Source: Vagococcus lutrae (lineage in GTDB: Bacteria > Bacillota > Bacilli > Lactobacillales > Vagococcaceae). From it: a stretch of 64,000 bases of DNA. The notes beneath the pieces are model-generated. The model saw only the letters and a list, made by a program, of their open reading frames with translations, made no database searches and was not told the origin of the DNA. A program made the position numbers and the translations under genes. Where the stretch lies: positions 23,831-87,830 of the forward strand of contig NZ_NGJW01000010.1 in the NCBI RefSeq assembly GCF_003987555.1. Reading direction: 5' to 3'. Shown in pieces: positions 53,643 to 63,830 of the stretch. Position 1 is the first letter of the stretch. Every line of letters starts with the position of its first letter.

Positions 53643-54566
53643 CTAACCTAAACGTTGTCTTGCATCAGCTGCACGCTTAAATGCTTGTCCAACATAATTT
53701 ATGCTTAACATCATCACTAAAATTAGGATAGATGCAGGCAACCAAATCCAAAGTTTGTTCGATAAGACATCACCATTCTTCGCATAACCAATCAATGTTC
53801 CTAAACTTGGGACATTCGCTGGTAGACCAAATCCTAAGAAAGTTAGCGTTGTTTCAATCCCAATATTAGCTGCGAAGTTCATCGTTAAGTTAGTGATAAT
53901 CAACGAACTCAAGTTAGGCATTAATTCACGGAACATGACTAAGAAGTCACTTGTTCCAAGTGTCTTAGATGCGCTAACGTAATCTAAACGACCTTCAGAA
54001 AGTGTTTTACTACGGAAAAGTCGCGCTTTTCCAGTCCAGTAAAAGGCACTCATAATCGCAATAAATGACCAAACATTATAGCGTGGAATGATGGTCACCA
54101 CTACAATAATAATCATCATAGTCGGTAAAATCATAATAAAGTCAACAATACGCATTAGCACGTTATCAACCATACCACCATAGTAACCTGAAAGAATCCC
54201 TAGACCAACCCCAATAATTGACGTAATAATTGTAATCGAAAATCCGATTAAAATAGAGTTTCTTGCACCAATGAAGAGTTGTCCGAGAACATCACGTCCT
54301 CCTTCGTCAGCTCCTAAGTAAAACGTCATATCTTTAGTGTCACTATAAGTACCTGGCTCAGCATATTTATCAAAAATACTAACAAACATCACTTTATCTT
54401 GGTCAATCACCATTGACCCAATAAATACTGATAATAAAATTACAATTAATAAACCTAATGAAAACATCGCCAAACGATCTTTTGTGAATTCGCGTGCGAT
54501 CATTTTTAATCCCATAGGTGGCGTACTTTCTTGAATTGCCACATCTTTTTTAGCTACTTCTGCCAT
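53643..54566 (-). CDS. oppC: OppC, oligopeptide permease subunit
   Basis: Permease of 307 residues. The first helix (about residues 33-53) precedes a large extracellular loop, then FYLGADEGGRDVLGQLFIGARNS and five further helices. The EAA-like loop reads IETTLTFLGFGLPANVPSLGTLIGYA. It lies 33 bases after oppB. Confidence 0.94.
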   Translation of the reverse strand: MAEVAKKDVAIQESTPPMGLKMIAREFTKDRLAMFSLGLLIVILLSVFIGSMVIDQDKVMFVSIFDKYAEPGTYSDTKDMTFYLGADEGGRDVLGQLFIGARNSILIGFSITIITSIIGVGLGILSGYYGGMVDNVLMRIVDFIMILPTMMIIIVVVTIIPRYNVWSFIAIMSAFYWTGKARLFRSKTLSEGRLDYVSASKTLGTSDFLVMFRELMPNLSSLIITNLTMNFAANIGIETTLTFLGFGLPANVPSLGTLIGYAKNGDVLSNKLWIWLPASILILVMMLSINYVGQAFKRAADARQRLG

Positions 54567-54599
54567 TTCTATCTACCTTCCTTTCTTTTCATTTTGAAA

Positions 54600-55562
54600 T
54601 TATTGAATTCTAATTCGTGGATCAACGATACTCATAATAATGTCTGAAAGTAATGTTCCCACTAATGTCGCAATTCCTAAAATCAAAATTAAGGCAGTAA
54701 TGACAGTATAGTCACGCTGTGTCAAAGCATCGATAAACAATTTACCCATACCTGGATATGCAAAGATAATTTCAATTGTTAATGATCCACCGATTAGTCC
54801 TGTAATTTGATAACCTAATTGAGAAGCAATCGGTAATGACGCGTTACGGAAAATATGACGCGTATAGACTTTATTCGTTGGTACCCCTTTTGAGCGGGCT
54901 GTTCGAACATAGTCCAACGTCTGTGAGTCAATGACTTCACTTCGTAAGTACTGAATCGTCACTGCTGTTCCAAGTAACGCTTGGGTAATCGCAGGTAAGA
55001 TAATATGATAAAACTTATCTAACCCGTACTTAAATGTTCCCGGGTCTAATCCTGGTGATACCGAACCTGTTGTTGGGAACCACGCTAAACGGTAACCAAA
55101 GATAAATAACGTGATTAACGCAAAGATAAACAATGGTACCGCGAAACTAACATAGTTATATACAACGACGATTTTATCAAACCAAGAATCTTTATAACGA
55201 CCTGAGAATAATCCTAAAGGTAAAGCAATGATATAAGTTAAAATAACTGTTAATAATGATAACCAAATAGTATTCATTGCTCGTTCACCGATTAAGTCAG
55301 CGACAGGTAATTTATATAAATAACTTGAACCAAAATCACCCTGAACGGCGTTTCCAACCCATCTAAAGTACTGTTCGTACCATGGATCATTTAAACCTGC
55401 TGCTTCACGTAATGCTTCAATTTGTGATGCTTCCATATTTGGGTTAATTAATCCTGTAAATGGATCTCCCGGCATCGCTTGAGCTAGTAAGAAAATAAAC
55501 ACACTCAAGATGATGACTTGTGGAATCATCAAAATAATCCTTCTTAATATTGTTTTCCACAT
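54600..55562 (-). CDS. oppB: OppB, oligopeptide permease subunit
   Basis: Permease of 320 residues with about six helices. Typical blocks: LAQAMPGDPFTGLINPN, QGDFGSSYLYKLPVADLI, LRSEVIDSQTLDYVRTARSKG and IEIIFAYPGMGKLFIDALTQRDY. It starts 3 bases after the oppF stop. Confidence 0.94.
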   Translation of the reverse strand: MWKTILRRIILMIPQVIILSVFIFLLAQAMPGDPFTGLINPNMEASQIEALREAAGLNDPWYEQYFRWVGNAVQGDFGSSYLYKLPVADLIGERAMNTIWLSLLTVILTYIIALPLGLFSGRYKDSWFDKIVVVYNYVSFAVPLFIFALITLFIFGYRLAWFPTTGSVSPGLDPGTFKYGLDKFYHIILPAITQALLGTAVTIQYLRSEVIDSQTLDYVRTARSKGVPTNKVYTRHIFRNASLPIASQLGYQITGLIGGSLTIEIIFAYPGMGKLFIDALTQRDYTVITALILILGIATLVGTLLSDIIMSIVDPRIRIQ

Positions 55563-55565
55563 CGT

Positions 55566-56516
55566 TTATTTCCCCTCACTTTCATGACTTTTTAAGGCCA
55601 CATGGTGTGTATCTGATAATTTCTTCAAATCATATACACGGCCATTTTCATCATAATACTCTGAATGTACTTGGCTGTACTCTGCTTCAACTGCTTGACG
55701 TTGAATCTTATGTTGTTCACGATTGTCGACGTCAATTTTAGGAATCGCAGACAGCAAGCGACGAGTATAAATATGTTGAGGGTTGTTATAAATATCTTCA
55801 CGTGTGCCAATTTCAACAAAGCGTCCTTTATTCATAATGGCTAAGTTATCACACATATATTTCACGACCCCTAAGTCATGAGCAATAAATAGATAGCTTA
55901 AACCAAACTCTTCTTGAACACGTTTCATAAAGTTTAATACTTGCGCTTGAACAGATAAGTCTAACGCTGAAACCGGCTCATCGGCAATAATTAGTTTTGG
56001 GTTTGTTGCAACAGCACGAGCGACCCCAATACGTTGACGCTGTCCACCTGAGAACTCATGCGGATATTTATATAACGCATCGGCTGGCATCCCAACAATA
56101 TCCAACAAGTTACGAACTTTTTTCTTTTCTTCTTCATCTGATAGACGTTCGAAGTTACGAATAGGTTCTGCAATAATGTCTAATACGCGTTTTTTCGGGT
56201 TTAAACTCGACATAGAATCTTGGAAAATCATCTGTACGTCTTTATTATAACCAGACTGTTTACGCGCTCGTTTAGTTGTCACGTCTGTGCCGTTATAGAT
56301 AATTTGTCCGCTTGTTACTTTTTCTAAACCAATAATCGATTTACCAATCGTTGATTTACCTGAACCTGACTCACCGATTAAACCATAAGTTTGTCCCGGT
56401 TCAATAACAAAGTCGACACCGTCAACAGCATATACATAATCTGTTACGCGGTTGAAGAAGCCGCTTCTAATTGGATAATGCACTTTTAAATCTTTAATTG
56501 TCAATAATTCACTCAT
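55566..56516 (-). CDS. oppF: OppF, oligopeptide transporter ATPase
   Basis: ATPase of 316 residues. Walker A GESGSGKST, Q-loop FQDSMSSLNPKK, signature FSGGQRQRIGVARA, Walker B LIIADEPVSALD and H-loop FIAHDLGVV are all intact, and the oligopeptide-transporter C-terminal extension (IYNNPQHIYTRRLLSAIP) follows. It shares one base with oppD, so translation is coupled. Confidence 0.95.
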   Translation of the reverse strand: MSELLTIKDLKVHYPIRSGFFNRVTDYVYAVDGVDFVIEPGQTYGLIGESGSGKSTIGKSIIGLEKVTSGQIIYNGTDVTTKRARKQSGYNKDVQMIFQDSMSSLNPKKRVLDIIAEPIRNFERLSDEEEKKKVRNLLDIVGMPADALYKYPHEFSGGQRQRIGVARAVATNPKLIIADEPVSALDLSVQAQVLNFMKRVQEEFGLSYLFIAHDLGVVKYMCDNLAIMNKGRFVEIGTREDIYNNPQHIYTRRLLSAIPKIDVDNREQHKIQRQAVEAEYSQVHSEYYDENGRVYDLKKLSDTHHVALKSHESEGK

Positions 56517-57523
56517 TACGCTTCTCCTCCCTCGTCTCTAAAGTAAAAATGCTCATGACACGTACAACGCACAAAATGCTCTGGTTCTACTTCATGCAAG
56601 ACAGGATTTTCTTCATGTGCTTCTTCAGGAATCCATGGAATACGCGCAGCAAAACGACACCCTGTACGAGGCATGTTAGCTAATGAAGGAACAATTCCTT
56701 CAATAACGTGTAATTCTTCATCTGGATTATCTTCTTGAGGAATAGAATTCAATAATGAACGGGTGTAAGGATGACGTGGATTTTCAAAAAGTGCTTTAAC
56801 CGGTGCTTGTTCGACAATTTGACCACCATACATGACGGCAACGCGGTCAGCCATTTCGGCAACAACAGCTAAGTCATGCGTGATTAAAATGATACCTGCT
56901 TTGGTTTCTTCTTGTAAATCTTTTAATAAATCAAGGATTTGTGCTTGAATCGTTACATCTAAAGCGGTTGTAGGCTCATCTGCAATAATAATTGGCGGCT
57001 TACAAGATATCGCAATAGCGATAACGACACGCTGTCTCATCCCCCCGGATAGTTCATGTGGATATTGCTGTGCAACACGTTCAGGATTGACAATCCCAAC
57101 TTGCCCAAGCAATTCAATCGCACGTGCTTGTCGCTGTTCTTTTGTTAAATCAGTATGATAATAAAGTGCTTCTGCGATTTGGTCCCCAATACGCATTAAT
57201 GGGTTTAAAGCAGATAGTGGATCTTGGAAAACCATCCCAATATCATTTCCACGAATTTGGTTATATAAAGTTTCGTTAAACTCTAATATATTCAAATTCT
57301 TATAAATGACATCTCCTGTGATTTTAGTATTGATCGGATTATGGAGTCCCATAATGGTCGTTGCTAGTGTACTCTTGCCACAACCAGACTCTCCAACTAT
57401 CGCTAAAATTTCATTTTCATCCAATGTTAAAGATACATCATCTACGGCATCGTAAAAGGTGTCTTTAATCCGGAAAGCTGTATGTAAATTTTGTATCTCT
57501 AATAATACGTCCCCAGTACTCAA
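56516..57523 (-). CDS. oppD: OppD, oligopeptide transporter ATPase
   Basis: ATPase of about 335 residues, first gene of the opp operon. Walker A GESGCGKST, Q-loop FQDPLSALNPLM, signature LSGGMRQR, Walker B IIIADEPTTALD; the C-terminal extension has cysteines typical of OppD (RTGCRFAARIPW, RCTCHEHF). I favour a TTG start at 57523, with AAAGGGG before it; another TTG 18 codons upstream gives a longer frame with no site. The start is therefore uncertain. Confidence 0.92.
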   Translation of the reverse strand: MSTGDVLLEIQNLHTAFRIKDTFYDAVDDVSLTLDENEILAIVGESGCGKSTLATTIMGLHNPINTKITGDVIYKNLNILEFNETLYNQIRGNDIGMVFQDPLSALNPLMRIGDQIAEALYYHTDLTKEQRQARAIELLGQVGIVNPERVAQQYPHELSGGMRQRVVIAIAISCKPPIIIADEPTTALDVTIQAQILDLLKDLQEETKAGIILITHDLAVVAEMADRVAVMYGGQIVEQAPVKALFENPRHPYTRSLLNSIPQEDNPDEELHVIEGIVPSLANMPRTGCRFAARIPWIPEEAHEENPVLHEVEPEHFVRCTCHEHFYFRDEGGEA

Positions 57524-57638
57524 ATTGGATACCCCTTTCTTCTTTGACTCTTTCTGTGTTGAATAGTTTGGTACCAATCGCCACTCAAGAGAAACTAATA
57601 TTCTTTTTTTCTTTTAATAATCTTCCTAATATTTAATG

Positions 57639-57667
57639 ATTATACTCAAAACTCACACTTTTTTCAA
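57639..57667 (-). promoter_or_regulatory. Promoter of the opp operon
   Basis: Minus-strand TTGAAA (57662-57667), exactly 17 bases, TATAAT (57639-57644): the strongest promoter seen in the window, with a leader of about 110 bases before oppD. Confidence 0.75.
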
Positions 57668-57736
57668 TCTTTTCATAGGATTCACTCAGATAATTCTTAA
57701 AAAACAGTAAAATAGGGCTAAATATTAAAAAAAATC

Positions 57737-57772
57737 ACAGGTAATTGTTATCATATTCTCACAATCACCTGT
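57737..57772 (-). terminator. Terminator after acpP
   Basis: ACAGGT.ATTGT and ACAAT.ACCTGT with one mismatch and a 12-base loop; eight T follow on the minus strand. Confidence 0.85.
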
Positions 57773-57778
57773 TATTTT

Positions 57779-58018
57779 TTATAAATGTGTCGTAATATAA
57801 TCAACAGCCGCACCAACTGTTTCTATTTTTTCGGCATCTTCATCAGATATTTCTGTACCAAACTCATCTTCAAGCTCTAAAACAAATTCCATAATTTTAA
57901 TAGAATCAGCTTCTAAATCATCTTTGATACTTAAACTTTCTGTAATCTGATCTTCTTCAATATCAAAATGCTTTAAAATAATCGCTTTTACTTTTGCTAA
58001 AACTTCTTCTCTTGACAA
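57779..58018 (-). CDS. acpP: Acyl carrier protein
   Basis: ACP of 79 residues, carrier of growing fatty acids. The phosphopantetheine site is Ser39 in LEADSIKIMEFV; the usual DSL is DSI here. The four-helix acidic sequence (EFGTEISDEDAEKIETVGAAVDYI) is standard. It is downstream of plsX with an 80-base gap; a second ACP may exist elsewhere in the genome. Confidence 0.95.
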   Translation of the reverse strand: MSREEVLAKVKAIILKHFDIEEDQITESLSIKDDLEADSIKIMEFVLELEDEFGTEISDEDAEKIETVGAAVDYITTHL

Positions 58019-58098
58019 GTTTTGTCACCTCCAGTGCTCGTTTTTACGTGATCACTACTATTTTACTTATTATTTTCTCATTTGTCTATACTTTTTAA

Positions 58099-59103
58099 CT
58101 ACTCTTCTGATGTGGTCTGTGAAACCGCCATTAATTCATCAATGACATGTGATTGCAACATCTTACGAATTTGTCTGATAGTATAAAAGACAGCATCCGG
58201 GCCAGTTGAACCATGCGTTTTAACAACGGGCGCTTTTAAGCCTGCTAAAACGGCACCACCATAAGTAGAGTAATCCATTTTAGTCTTCAAGCCTTTAAGC
58301 GTGTCTTTCAATAATACAGCACCTAATTTTCCCATTAATCCAGACTCCATGATTGAAGATTTCAACACATTCGTAAAAGCCACACCCGTTCCTTCGATAG
58401 ATTTCAAAACGGCATTGCCGGTGTAGCCATCTGCGACTACAACATCAGCAACTCCTTGCAACAAGTCGCGCGCTTCCACGTTACCGATAAAGTGAATATA
58501 TGGATTTTCTTTCAGCAATTCAAAAGCTGCTTTTGTCAGTTCATTTCCTTTCGTTTCTTCAGTCCCATTATTAAGTAATCCCACACGTGGGGACTCAATT
58601 TGACGAACGGATTTAGCGTATTGAGACGCTAGCGTTGCAAAGTCATTTAAATGTTCCGGTTTATTATCCGCATTGGCTCCTAAATCAATAAAATCAAAGC
58701 CCAGTGCCTCTTCATCAAATGTTGGCAACGTCGCCATTAATCCAGGACGTTCGATAAATGGCATTCGTCCTACTATGAATAGTCCTGCTGCTAGTAATGC
58801 CCCAGTATTCCCAGCCGAAAACATTGCATCGGCTTCCTTTTCTTTTACAGCTTTAGCTGCAAGCACCATTGACGCTTCTTTTTTTCGTCTAATCGCTCTT
58901 ACCGGTTCATCTTCACTCTTTATTTTCTCTAATGTATGGACAATTTGAATACGACTCTCATCTTTTAAATGCTCGCGTATGGCTTTTTCATCACCATATA
59001 AAAGAAAGGTTACATCTTCAAACTCATCACGCGCTTGCATGACGCCTTCAACAATAGCTTTTGGGGCATGGTCGCCTCCCATTGCATCAACGGCTATTTT
59101 CAT
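58099..59103 (-). CDS. plsX: PlsX, phosphate acyltransferase
   Basis: PlsX of 334 residues makes acyl phosphate from acyl-ACP for phospholipid synthesis with PlsY. Seen: [18 protein letters not shown] at the N-terminus, [33 protein letters not shown] and [17 protein letters not shown]. It is between recG and acpP, a common Firmicute order. Confidence 0.96.
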   Translation of the reverse strand: MKIAVDAMGGDHAPKAIVEGVMQARDEFEDVTFLLYGDEKAIREHLKDESRIQIVHTLEKIKSEDEPVRAIRRKKEASMVLAAKAVKEKEADAMFSAGNTGALLAAGLFIVGRMPFIERPGLMATLPTFDEEALGFDFIDLGANADNKPEHLNDFATLASQYAKSVRQIESPRVGLLNNGTEETKGNELTKAAFELLKENPYIHFIGNVEARDLLQGVADVVVADGYTGNAVLKSIEGTGVAFTNVLKSSIMESGLMGKLGAVLLKDTLKGLKTKMDYSTYGGAVLAGLKAPVVKTHGSTGPDAVFYTIRQIRKMLQSHVIDELMAVSQTTSEE

Positions 59104-59133
59104 AGACTCTTCACTCCTGACCTTATTTCAATT

Positions 59134-61155
59134 TTAACTTTGGACTGTCAATTGCGTTTGTAACGACAATAAACGTTGCCATTCTGATTTTTCTTGCCAA
59201 TCTGGTTCTTGCCAAATCATACGCGCATCAGAACGTGCTTCTTCCATTATAACACTGTCACTGACAATGTCTCCAATTTTAAAAATAGGCATACCTGATT
59301 GCTTGACACCGAAAAAGTCGCCCGGACCTCTCATCTCTAAATCTTTTTGACTTAAAACAAAACCGTCATTTGTTTCCGTCATAATTTGCATACGTGCCTG
59401 TCCTGTTTCATTTTTAGGGTTTGAGACTAATAGACAATACGACGCTGCATCGCCACGTCCAACACGGCCACGCAATTGATGAAGCTGTGCTAAACCAAAA
59501 CGCTCCGCATCCATAATCATCATGACTGTTGCATTAGGGACGTTTACGCCAACTTCTACGACCGTCGTCGAAACTAGCACTTGGACTTGATTCTCATTAA
59601 ACGCATTCATCACTAGTTCTTTTTCATCGGGCGTCATCTTTCCATGTAGCAACCCGACCTCATACTCATTTTGATAATACCTTTTTATCGTTTCATAAAT
59701 TTCCGTCGCATTCTTAAGATCCATTGCCTCAGATTCTTCAATCAATGGACAAATAACATAGGCTTGACGGTTCTTCCCTAACTCTGTTCTCAGCCACTCA
59801 TACGCTGTTGGTAATTGTGCGGGCTTCAACCATCTCGTCGTAATCGGTTTACGTCCTGCGGGTAACTCATCTATAATCGAAACATCCAGCTCACCAAAAG
59901 CTGTAATCGCCAAAGTACGTGGAATAGGTGTCGCCGTCATGACGAGCTGGTTCGTATGCTCTCCTTTATTCAGTAACGCTTGACGTTGATTAACCCCAAA
60001 ACGATGCTGTTCGTCAATAATCCCAAGACCTAATCGTTGAAACAACACATTCTCTTGAATGAGTGCATGAGTTCCAATAATAACGTCAAGTTCTCCATTA
60101 GCCAACTCATCCAAAATTTCTTGTTTCCTTTTAGTCTTAGTCGAACCCGTCAGTAATCCGAGTCGCACGTCTGTCTGGCTGAAAAGTTCATTTAAGCTTT
60201 GGAAATGCTGTTCAGCTAGTATTTCAGTCGGTACCATGAGCGCTCCCTGAAAGCCTGCCGTATACGTCGCAAAAAGCGCAATAGCTGCCACGACCGTTTT
60301 CCCACTTCCAACATCCCCTTGTAACAGACGGTTCATTTTAAATGGTAGTAATAGATCACGACAAATCTCATTGGTCACTCTTTTTTGGGCTGTCGTTAAT
60401 TCAAATGGTAACGTAGCAATATATTCTTTCAATCGAGATACATCGTATTCGATAGGCAAGCTTTTATCGCCTGCCTTCTCTTTAAATCGCCACCCTTCCA
60501 ATTTAAACTGAAAGCTAAAAAACTCTTCGTAGACTAAACGTTTTCTCGCTGCATCATTAGATTCCAAGCTCTCCGGAAAATGAATTTGTCTAATTGCTTC
60601 TGCACGCGGTATTAATTGATGACGTGTTAGCAAACTATCCGGCAACGTTTCGACTAATAATCCTTCATACTTCTCTAAGGCTTGTTCGATAAATTTAACT
60701 AATGCTGACTGTTTGACTTGTTTATTCACATGATAAACAGGGGCATAATCGTCTTCACTACTTCTTTTAATTATTTTAATCCCTGTCAATGCTTGACGCT
60801 TGGCATCCCATTTCCCAAAAACAGCTAAATCTTCTCCTTGCGTCACTTGTTTAGCTAAGTATGGCTGATTAAAAAAAGTAACTGAAATCGCCGCATTTTC
60901 TTGCATCATACGAAAATTCAAACGATTTTTACGATACCCATAATAAGAAACGACCGGCTCAGATAAGACCAACCCTTCTATCACGACTTGTTCTTGGTCT
61001 TGTATCTCTCGTATACTTTTTACATTAAAATCTTGATAACGGAAGGGATAGTACGTTAATAAATCTTCAATCGTCTGGATGCCTAATGTTTCAAGATTTT
61101 CCTTCATTTTAGGCCCTACGCCATCTAACACTGATACCGAATCAAGTAATTCCAT
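59134..61155 (-). CDS. recG: RecG, ATP-dependent branch-migration helicase
   Basis: RecG of 673 residues, remodelling replication forks and Holliday junctions. The N-terminal wedge/OB domain (VSVLDGVGPKMKENLETLGI, YYPFRYQDF) is followed by Walker A LLQGDVGSGKTVVA, the DEQH box (GIIDEQHRFGVNQRQ), VMTATPIPRTLAI and the C-terminal HQLRGRVGRGDAASYCLLV and MRGPGDFFGVKQSG motifs. All helicase motifs are intact. Confidence 0.97.
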   Translation of the reverse strand: MELLDSVSVLDGVGPKMKENLETLGIQTIEDLLTYYPFRYQDFNVKSIREIQDQEQVVIEGLVLSEPVVSYYGYRKNRLNFRMMQENAAISVTFFNQPYLAKQVTQGEDLAVFGKWDAKRQALTGIKIIKRSSEDDYAPVYHVNKQVKQSALVKFIEQALEKYEGLLVETLPDSLLTRHQLIPRAEAIRQIHFPESLESNDAARKRLVYEEFFSFQFKLEGWRFKEKAGDKSLPIEYDVSRLKEYIATLPFELTTAQKRVTNEICRDLLLPFKMNRLLQGDVGSGKTVVAAIALFATYTAGFQGALMVPTEILAEQHFQSLNELFSQTDVRLGLLTGSTKTKRKQEILDELANGELDVIIGTHALIQENVLFQRLGLGIIDEQHRFGVNQRQALLNKGEHTNQLVMTATPIPRTLAITAFGELDVSIIDELPAGRKPITTRWLKPAQLPTAYEWLRTELGKNRQAYVICPLIEESEAMDLKNATEIYETIKRYYQNEYEVGLLHGKMTPDEKELVMNAFNENQVQVLVSTTVVEVGVNVPNATVMMIMDAERFGLAQLHQLRGRVGRGDAASYCLLVSNPKNETGQARMQIMTETNDGFVLSQKDLEMRGPGDFFGVKQSGMPIFKIGDIVSDSVIMEEARSDARMIWQEPDWQEKSEWQRLLSLQTQLTVQS

Positions 61156-61185
61156 TAGCGACTCCCTCCTTTTTACTTCTAATAA

Positions 61186-61220
61186 TAAATAGGCCAGGAC
61201 CCTGTCCTGACCTGTTTATC
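61186..61220 (-). terminator. Hairpin between fakA and recG
   Basis: ATAAATAGGCCAGGAC and GTCCTGACCTGTTTAT pair over about 16 positions with three mismatches; the T-run is weak. It may attenuate transcription into recG rather than stop it. Confidence 0.45.
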
Positions 61221-61231
61221 GTAATCAATTT

Positions 61232-62902
61232 TTATTCAACTGAAAATAAATATGGATATACGGGTTGTCCACCTTCATGGATTTCCACTTCAATATCGTC
61301 ATTTAATTCTGTTAAAGCTTCTTCTAGACGCTCTGCTTCTTCATTTGAGCCATCTTCGCCAATCATGATGGTCACAATCTCAGATTCGTCATCTAGCATT
61401 TGTTTAATTGTTTCAAAAGCGGCTTCAAAACGGTCTGGTAAAGAAACGACAATCTTATTTTCTACCATACCGATAAAGTCATCTTTTTTAATCGCCAAGC
61501 CATCAATCGTTGTATCACGAACAGCATTAGTTAACTGACCGCTTTTCACTTCATCTAGCATGTCTGTCATCGTTTCTTTATTTTCTTCTAAAGAAACTTG
61601 ATCATTAAAGCCAAGCATTGCAGTCATTCCTTGTGAAATCGTTTTGGCAGGTATAACTACTGCTGGAACTTCGCTTACTTCTGCTGCTTGATCAGCTGCC
61701 ATGAAAATATTCTTATTGTTTGGTAAAATAATCACTTTTTCAGCATGAACTTCTTCAATCGCTTTTACAATGTCTTCCGTACTTGGATTCATTGTTTGTC
61801 CACCACTGATTACATAATGAGCACCTAAACTCTTAAATAATTCTTGCAAGCCTTCACCTGCCGCAATAGCAATCACACCGTACGGACGACGTTCTTTTTT
61901 CACAGGTGTTTCTTTTTCTGCTTCTAAGAGTGTATCATGTTGCAAGCGCATGTTATCGACTTTAATTTTTATCAATGAGCCAAATTTTTGACCATAATTC
62001 ATGACTTCACCCGGATGCTCCGTATGAACATGAACTTTAATGACTTCATCATCAGCTACAACTAACAATGAATCTCCTAATTCATTTAAATAGTTTCTAA
62101 ACGTATCATAGTCAAACTCACTATCAACAGTTTCACCTTCACCGATTTTCACCATGATTTCAGTACAGTAACCGTACTTAATATCTTCTGATGCCACATG
62201 GCTCGCCACGCTACGATGATGCTCAGCATTGACCATTTCAGTCATCTCCGCTAAGCTCGGTTGATAAACTGGCGTTTCTGATACTTTTCCTGATAACACT
62301 TCTAAAAAGCCTTCGTAAATGAAGAGTAAACCTTGGCCACCACTATCAACGACACCGACTTCTTTTAAAACCGGTAGTAAATCTGGTGTTTTGGCTAATG
62401 ATTTTTTAGCACCTGTCACAACAGCATCCATTACTTCCACACAATTATCAGTCGTGTCGGCTTTTTTCATTCCAGCACGAGCACTTTCACGGGCCACTGT
62501 TAAAATAGTTCCTTCTACAGGCTTCATCACTGCTTTATAAGCTGTTTCAACACCATTAGCAAAAGCCTTCGCTAGATGTTTGGCATCAAGTTCTTCTTGC
62601 TCTTGAATCTCTTTTCCAAAACCGCGGAATAATTGTGATAAAATAACGCCCGAGTTTCCACGTGCTCCCATAAGTAACCCTTTAGATAATGCTTGAGCTA
62701 GCTCTCCTACGTGTTCTGATGTAGATGACGTCACAGCTTTAGCACCGCTTGTCATTGATAAGTTCATATTTGTACCCGTATCTCCATCTGGCACTGGAAA
62801 CACATTGAGTGAGTTCACATACTCTGCATTTTGATCTAGACGTGTCGCACCAGCTTGTACCATTGCTTGAAACTGCCGACTATTGATTTTTTTTATATCC
62901 AC
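61232..62902 (-). CDS. fakA: FakA/YloV-type fatty acid kinase (DAK domain)
   Basis: DegV-dependent fatty acid kinase subunit of 556 residues; it phosphorylates exogenous fatty acids bound to FakB. The N-terminal DhaL-like domain shows NVFPVPDGDTGTNMNLSMTSG (metal- and ATP-binding Asp residues), LLMGARGNSGVILSQLFRGF and KPVEGTILTVARE. A middle and a C-terminal domain (YGVIAIAAGEGLQELF, ILPNNKNIFMAADQAA) follow. It lies between asp23 and recG. Confidence 0.94.
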   Translation of the reverse strand: MDIKKINSRQFQAMVQAGATRLDQNAEYVNSLNVFPVPDGDTGTNMNLSMTSGAKAVTSSTSEHVGELAQALSKGLLMGARGNSGVILSQLFRGFGKEIQEQEELDAKHLAKAFANGVETAYKAVMKPVEGTILTVARESARAGMKKADTTDNCVEVMDAVVTGAKKSLAKTPDLLPVLKEVGVVDSGGQGLLFIYEGFLEVLSGKVSETPVYQPSLAEMTEMVNAEHHRSVASHVASEDIKYGYCTEIMVKIGEGETVDSEFDYDTFRNYLNELGDSLLVVADDEVIKVHVHTEHPGEVMNYGQKFGSLIKIKVDNMRLQHDTLLEAEKETPVKKERRPYGVIAIAAGEGLQELFKSLGAHYVISGGQTMNPSTEDIVKAIEEVHAEKVIILPNNKNIFMAADQAAEVSEVPAVVIPAKTISQGMTAMLGFNDQVSLEENKETMTDMLDEVKSGQLTNAVRDTTIDGLAIKKDDFIGMVENKIVVSLPDRFEAAFETIKQMLDDESEIVTIMIGEDGSNEEAERLEEALTELNDDIEVEIHEGGQPVYPYLFSVE

Positions 62903-62945
62903 GAAACTTAATCCTCCTTAGTATTCTCTCATTCAACGATCTTTT

Positions 62946-63308
62946 TTAGTCTGGCAGAACGCGTACATCTTGTACGAAGACATTGACAGAATTTGCCGTA
63001 ACACCTAACATCGTTTCTAAATTATAACGCACTTTTTCTTGAACGTTGCGACACACTTCTGAGATTTTTGTACCGTAACTAATAATCGTATAGACATCGA
63101 CGGCTACGCCATTCTCTTCTTGACGCACAACGACTCCTCGTGCATAATTTTCTTTTTTCAAAATTTCATTTAAATTATCTTTTATTTGATTTTTACTTGC
63201 CATCCCAACTATGCCATAAATATCTGTAGTAGCGCCACCTACGACCGTAGCGATGACATCATTACTTATTTCAATTGTTCCTGAAGCTGTTTTAATTTTT
63301 ACTGCCAT
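62946..63308 (-). CDS. Asp23/Gls24 family protein (YloU-like)
   Basis: Small cytoplasmic Asp23-family protein of 120 residues, cotranscribed with fakA as yloU-yloV in Bacillus. Blocks: GTIEISNDVIATVVGGATTDIYGIVGMAS and VAVDVYTIISYGTKISEVCRNVQEKVRYNLETMLG. Relatives are linked to alkaline or envelope stress. A good ribosome-binding site (GGAGG) precedes it. Confidence 0.94.
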   Translation of the reverse strand: MAVKIKTASGTIEISNDVIATVVGGATTDIYGIVGMASKNQIKDNLNEILKKENYARGVVVRQEENGVAVDVYTIISYGTKISEVCRNVQEKVRYNLETMLGVTANSVNVFVQDVRVLPD

Positions 63309-63354
63309 TTAAATCGATCCTCCTTAGACCAAAATAGCCCATATTCTTCCCTAT

Positions 63355-63383
63355 ATTTTATCATAGCAATCACGTTTTTTAAA
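63355..63383 (-). promoter_or_regulatory. Promoter of asp23-fakA
   Basis: Minus-strand TTTAAA (63378-63383), 17 bases, TAAAAT (63355-63360). Confidence 0.5.
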
Positions 63384-63460
63384 GGTATATCCTTTTTTAT
63401 TCTTTTTTTGAAAAAATGCTTCTACTTTTTCCGTTGTTTTTTCCTTTCAAAGATAAAATA

Positions 63461-63488
63461 TTGCTTGCATTCCCCTGTGTATTATGAT
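63461..63488 (+). promoter_or_regulatory. Promoter of rpmB
   Basis: TTGCTT (63461-63466), 16 bases, TATGAT (63483-63488); about 55 bases before the ATG. TTGCAT with TAAATT at 17 bases is an alternative reading. Confidence 0.45.
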
Positions 63489-63548
63489 AAATTATTCTAG
63501 TATGAGCGCCTTAAACCGCTCCAATCGCAAAGCAAAGGAGGAAGAAAC

Positions 63549-63737
63549 ATGGCTAAAGAATGTTATATCACTGGGCGTAAAGCAAGAACTGGTAACACAC
63601 GTTCTCACGCAATGAACGCATCTAAACGTACTTGGAAAGCTAACCTACAAAAAGTAAGAATTTTAGTAGATGGCAAACCAAAGAAGGTATGGGTTTCAAC
63701 TCGTGCTTTGAAATCAGGTAAAGTTGAGCGCGTTTAA
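63549..63737 (+). CDS. rpmB: 50S ribosomal protein L28
   Basis: L28 of 62 residues. [36 protein letters not shown] is the standard N-terminal sequence, and the C-terminal [18 protein letters not shown] is also typical. It carries only one cysteine, so this is the zinc-independent form. AAAGGAGGA precedes the ATG. It is divergent from asp23 and ends in a strong terminator. Confidence 0.98.
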   Translation: MAKECYITGRKARTGNTRSHAMNASKRTWKANLQKVRILVDGKPKKVWVSTRALKSGKVERV

Positions 63738-63762
63738 TTCCGAAAAACTTAAATTAACCTTT

Positions 63763-63815
63763 AAAAGAGGATAGCAGCGACTAAATTACGGTTTAGTCAG
63801 TGCTATCCTCTTTTT
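63763..63815 (+). terminator. rpmB: Terminator of rpmB
   Basis: AAAAGAGGATAGCA pairs with TGCTATCCTCTTTT; a nested GACTAAA/TTTAGTC stem fills the loop. T-run follows. Confidence 0.9.
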
Positions 63816-63830
63816 AAGGCTCTATAATTT

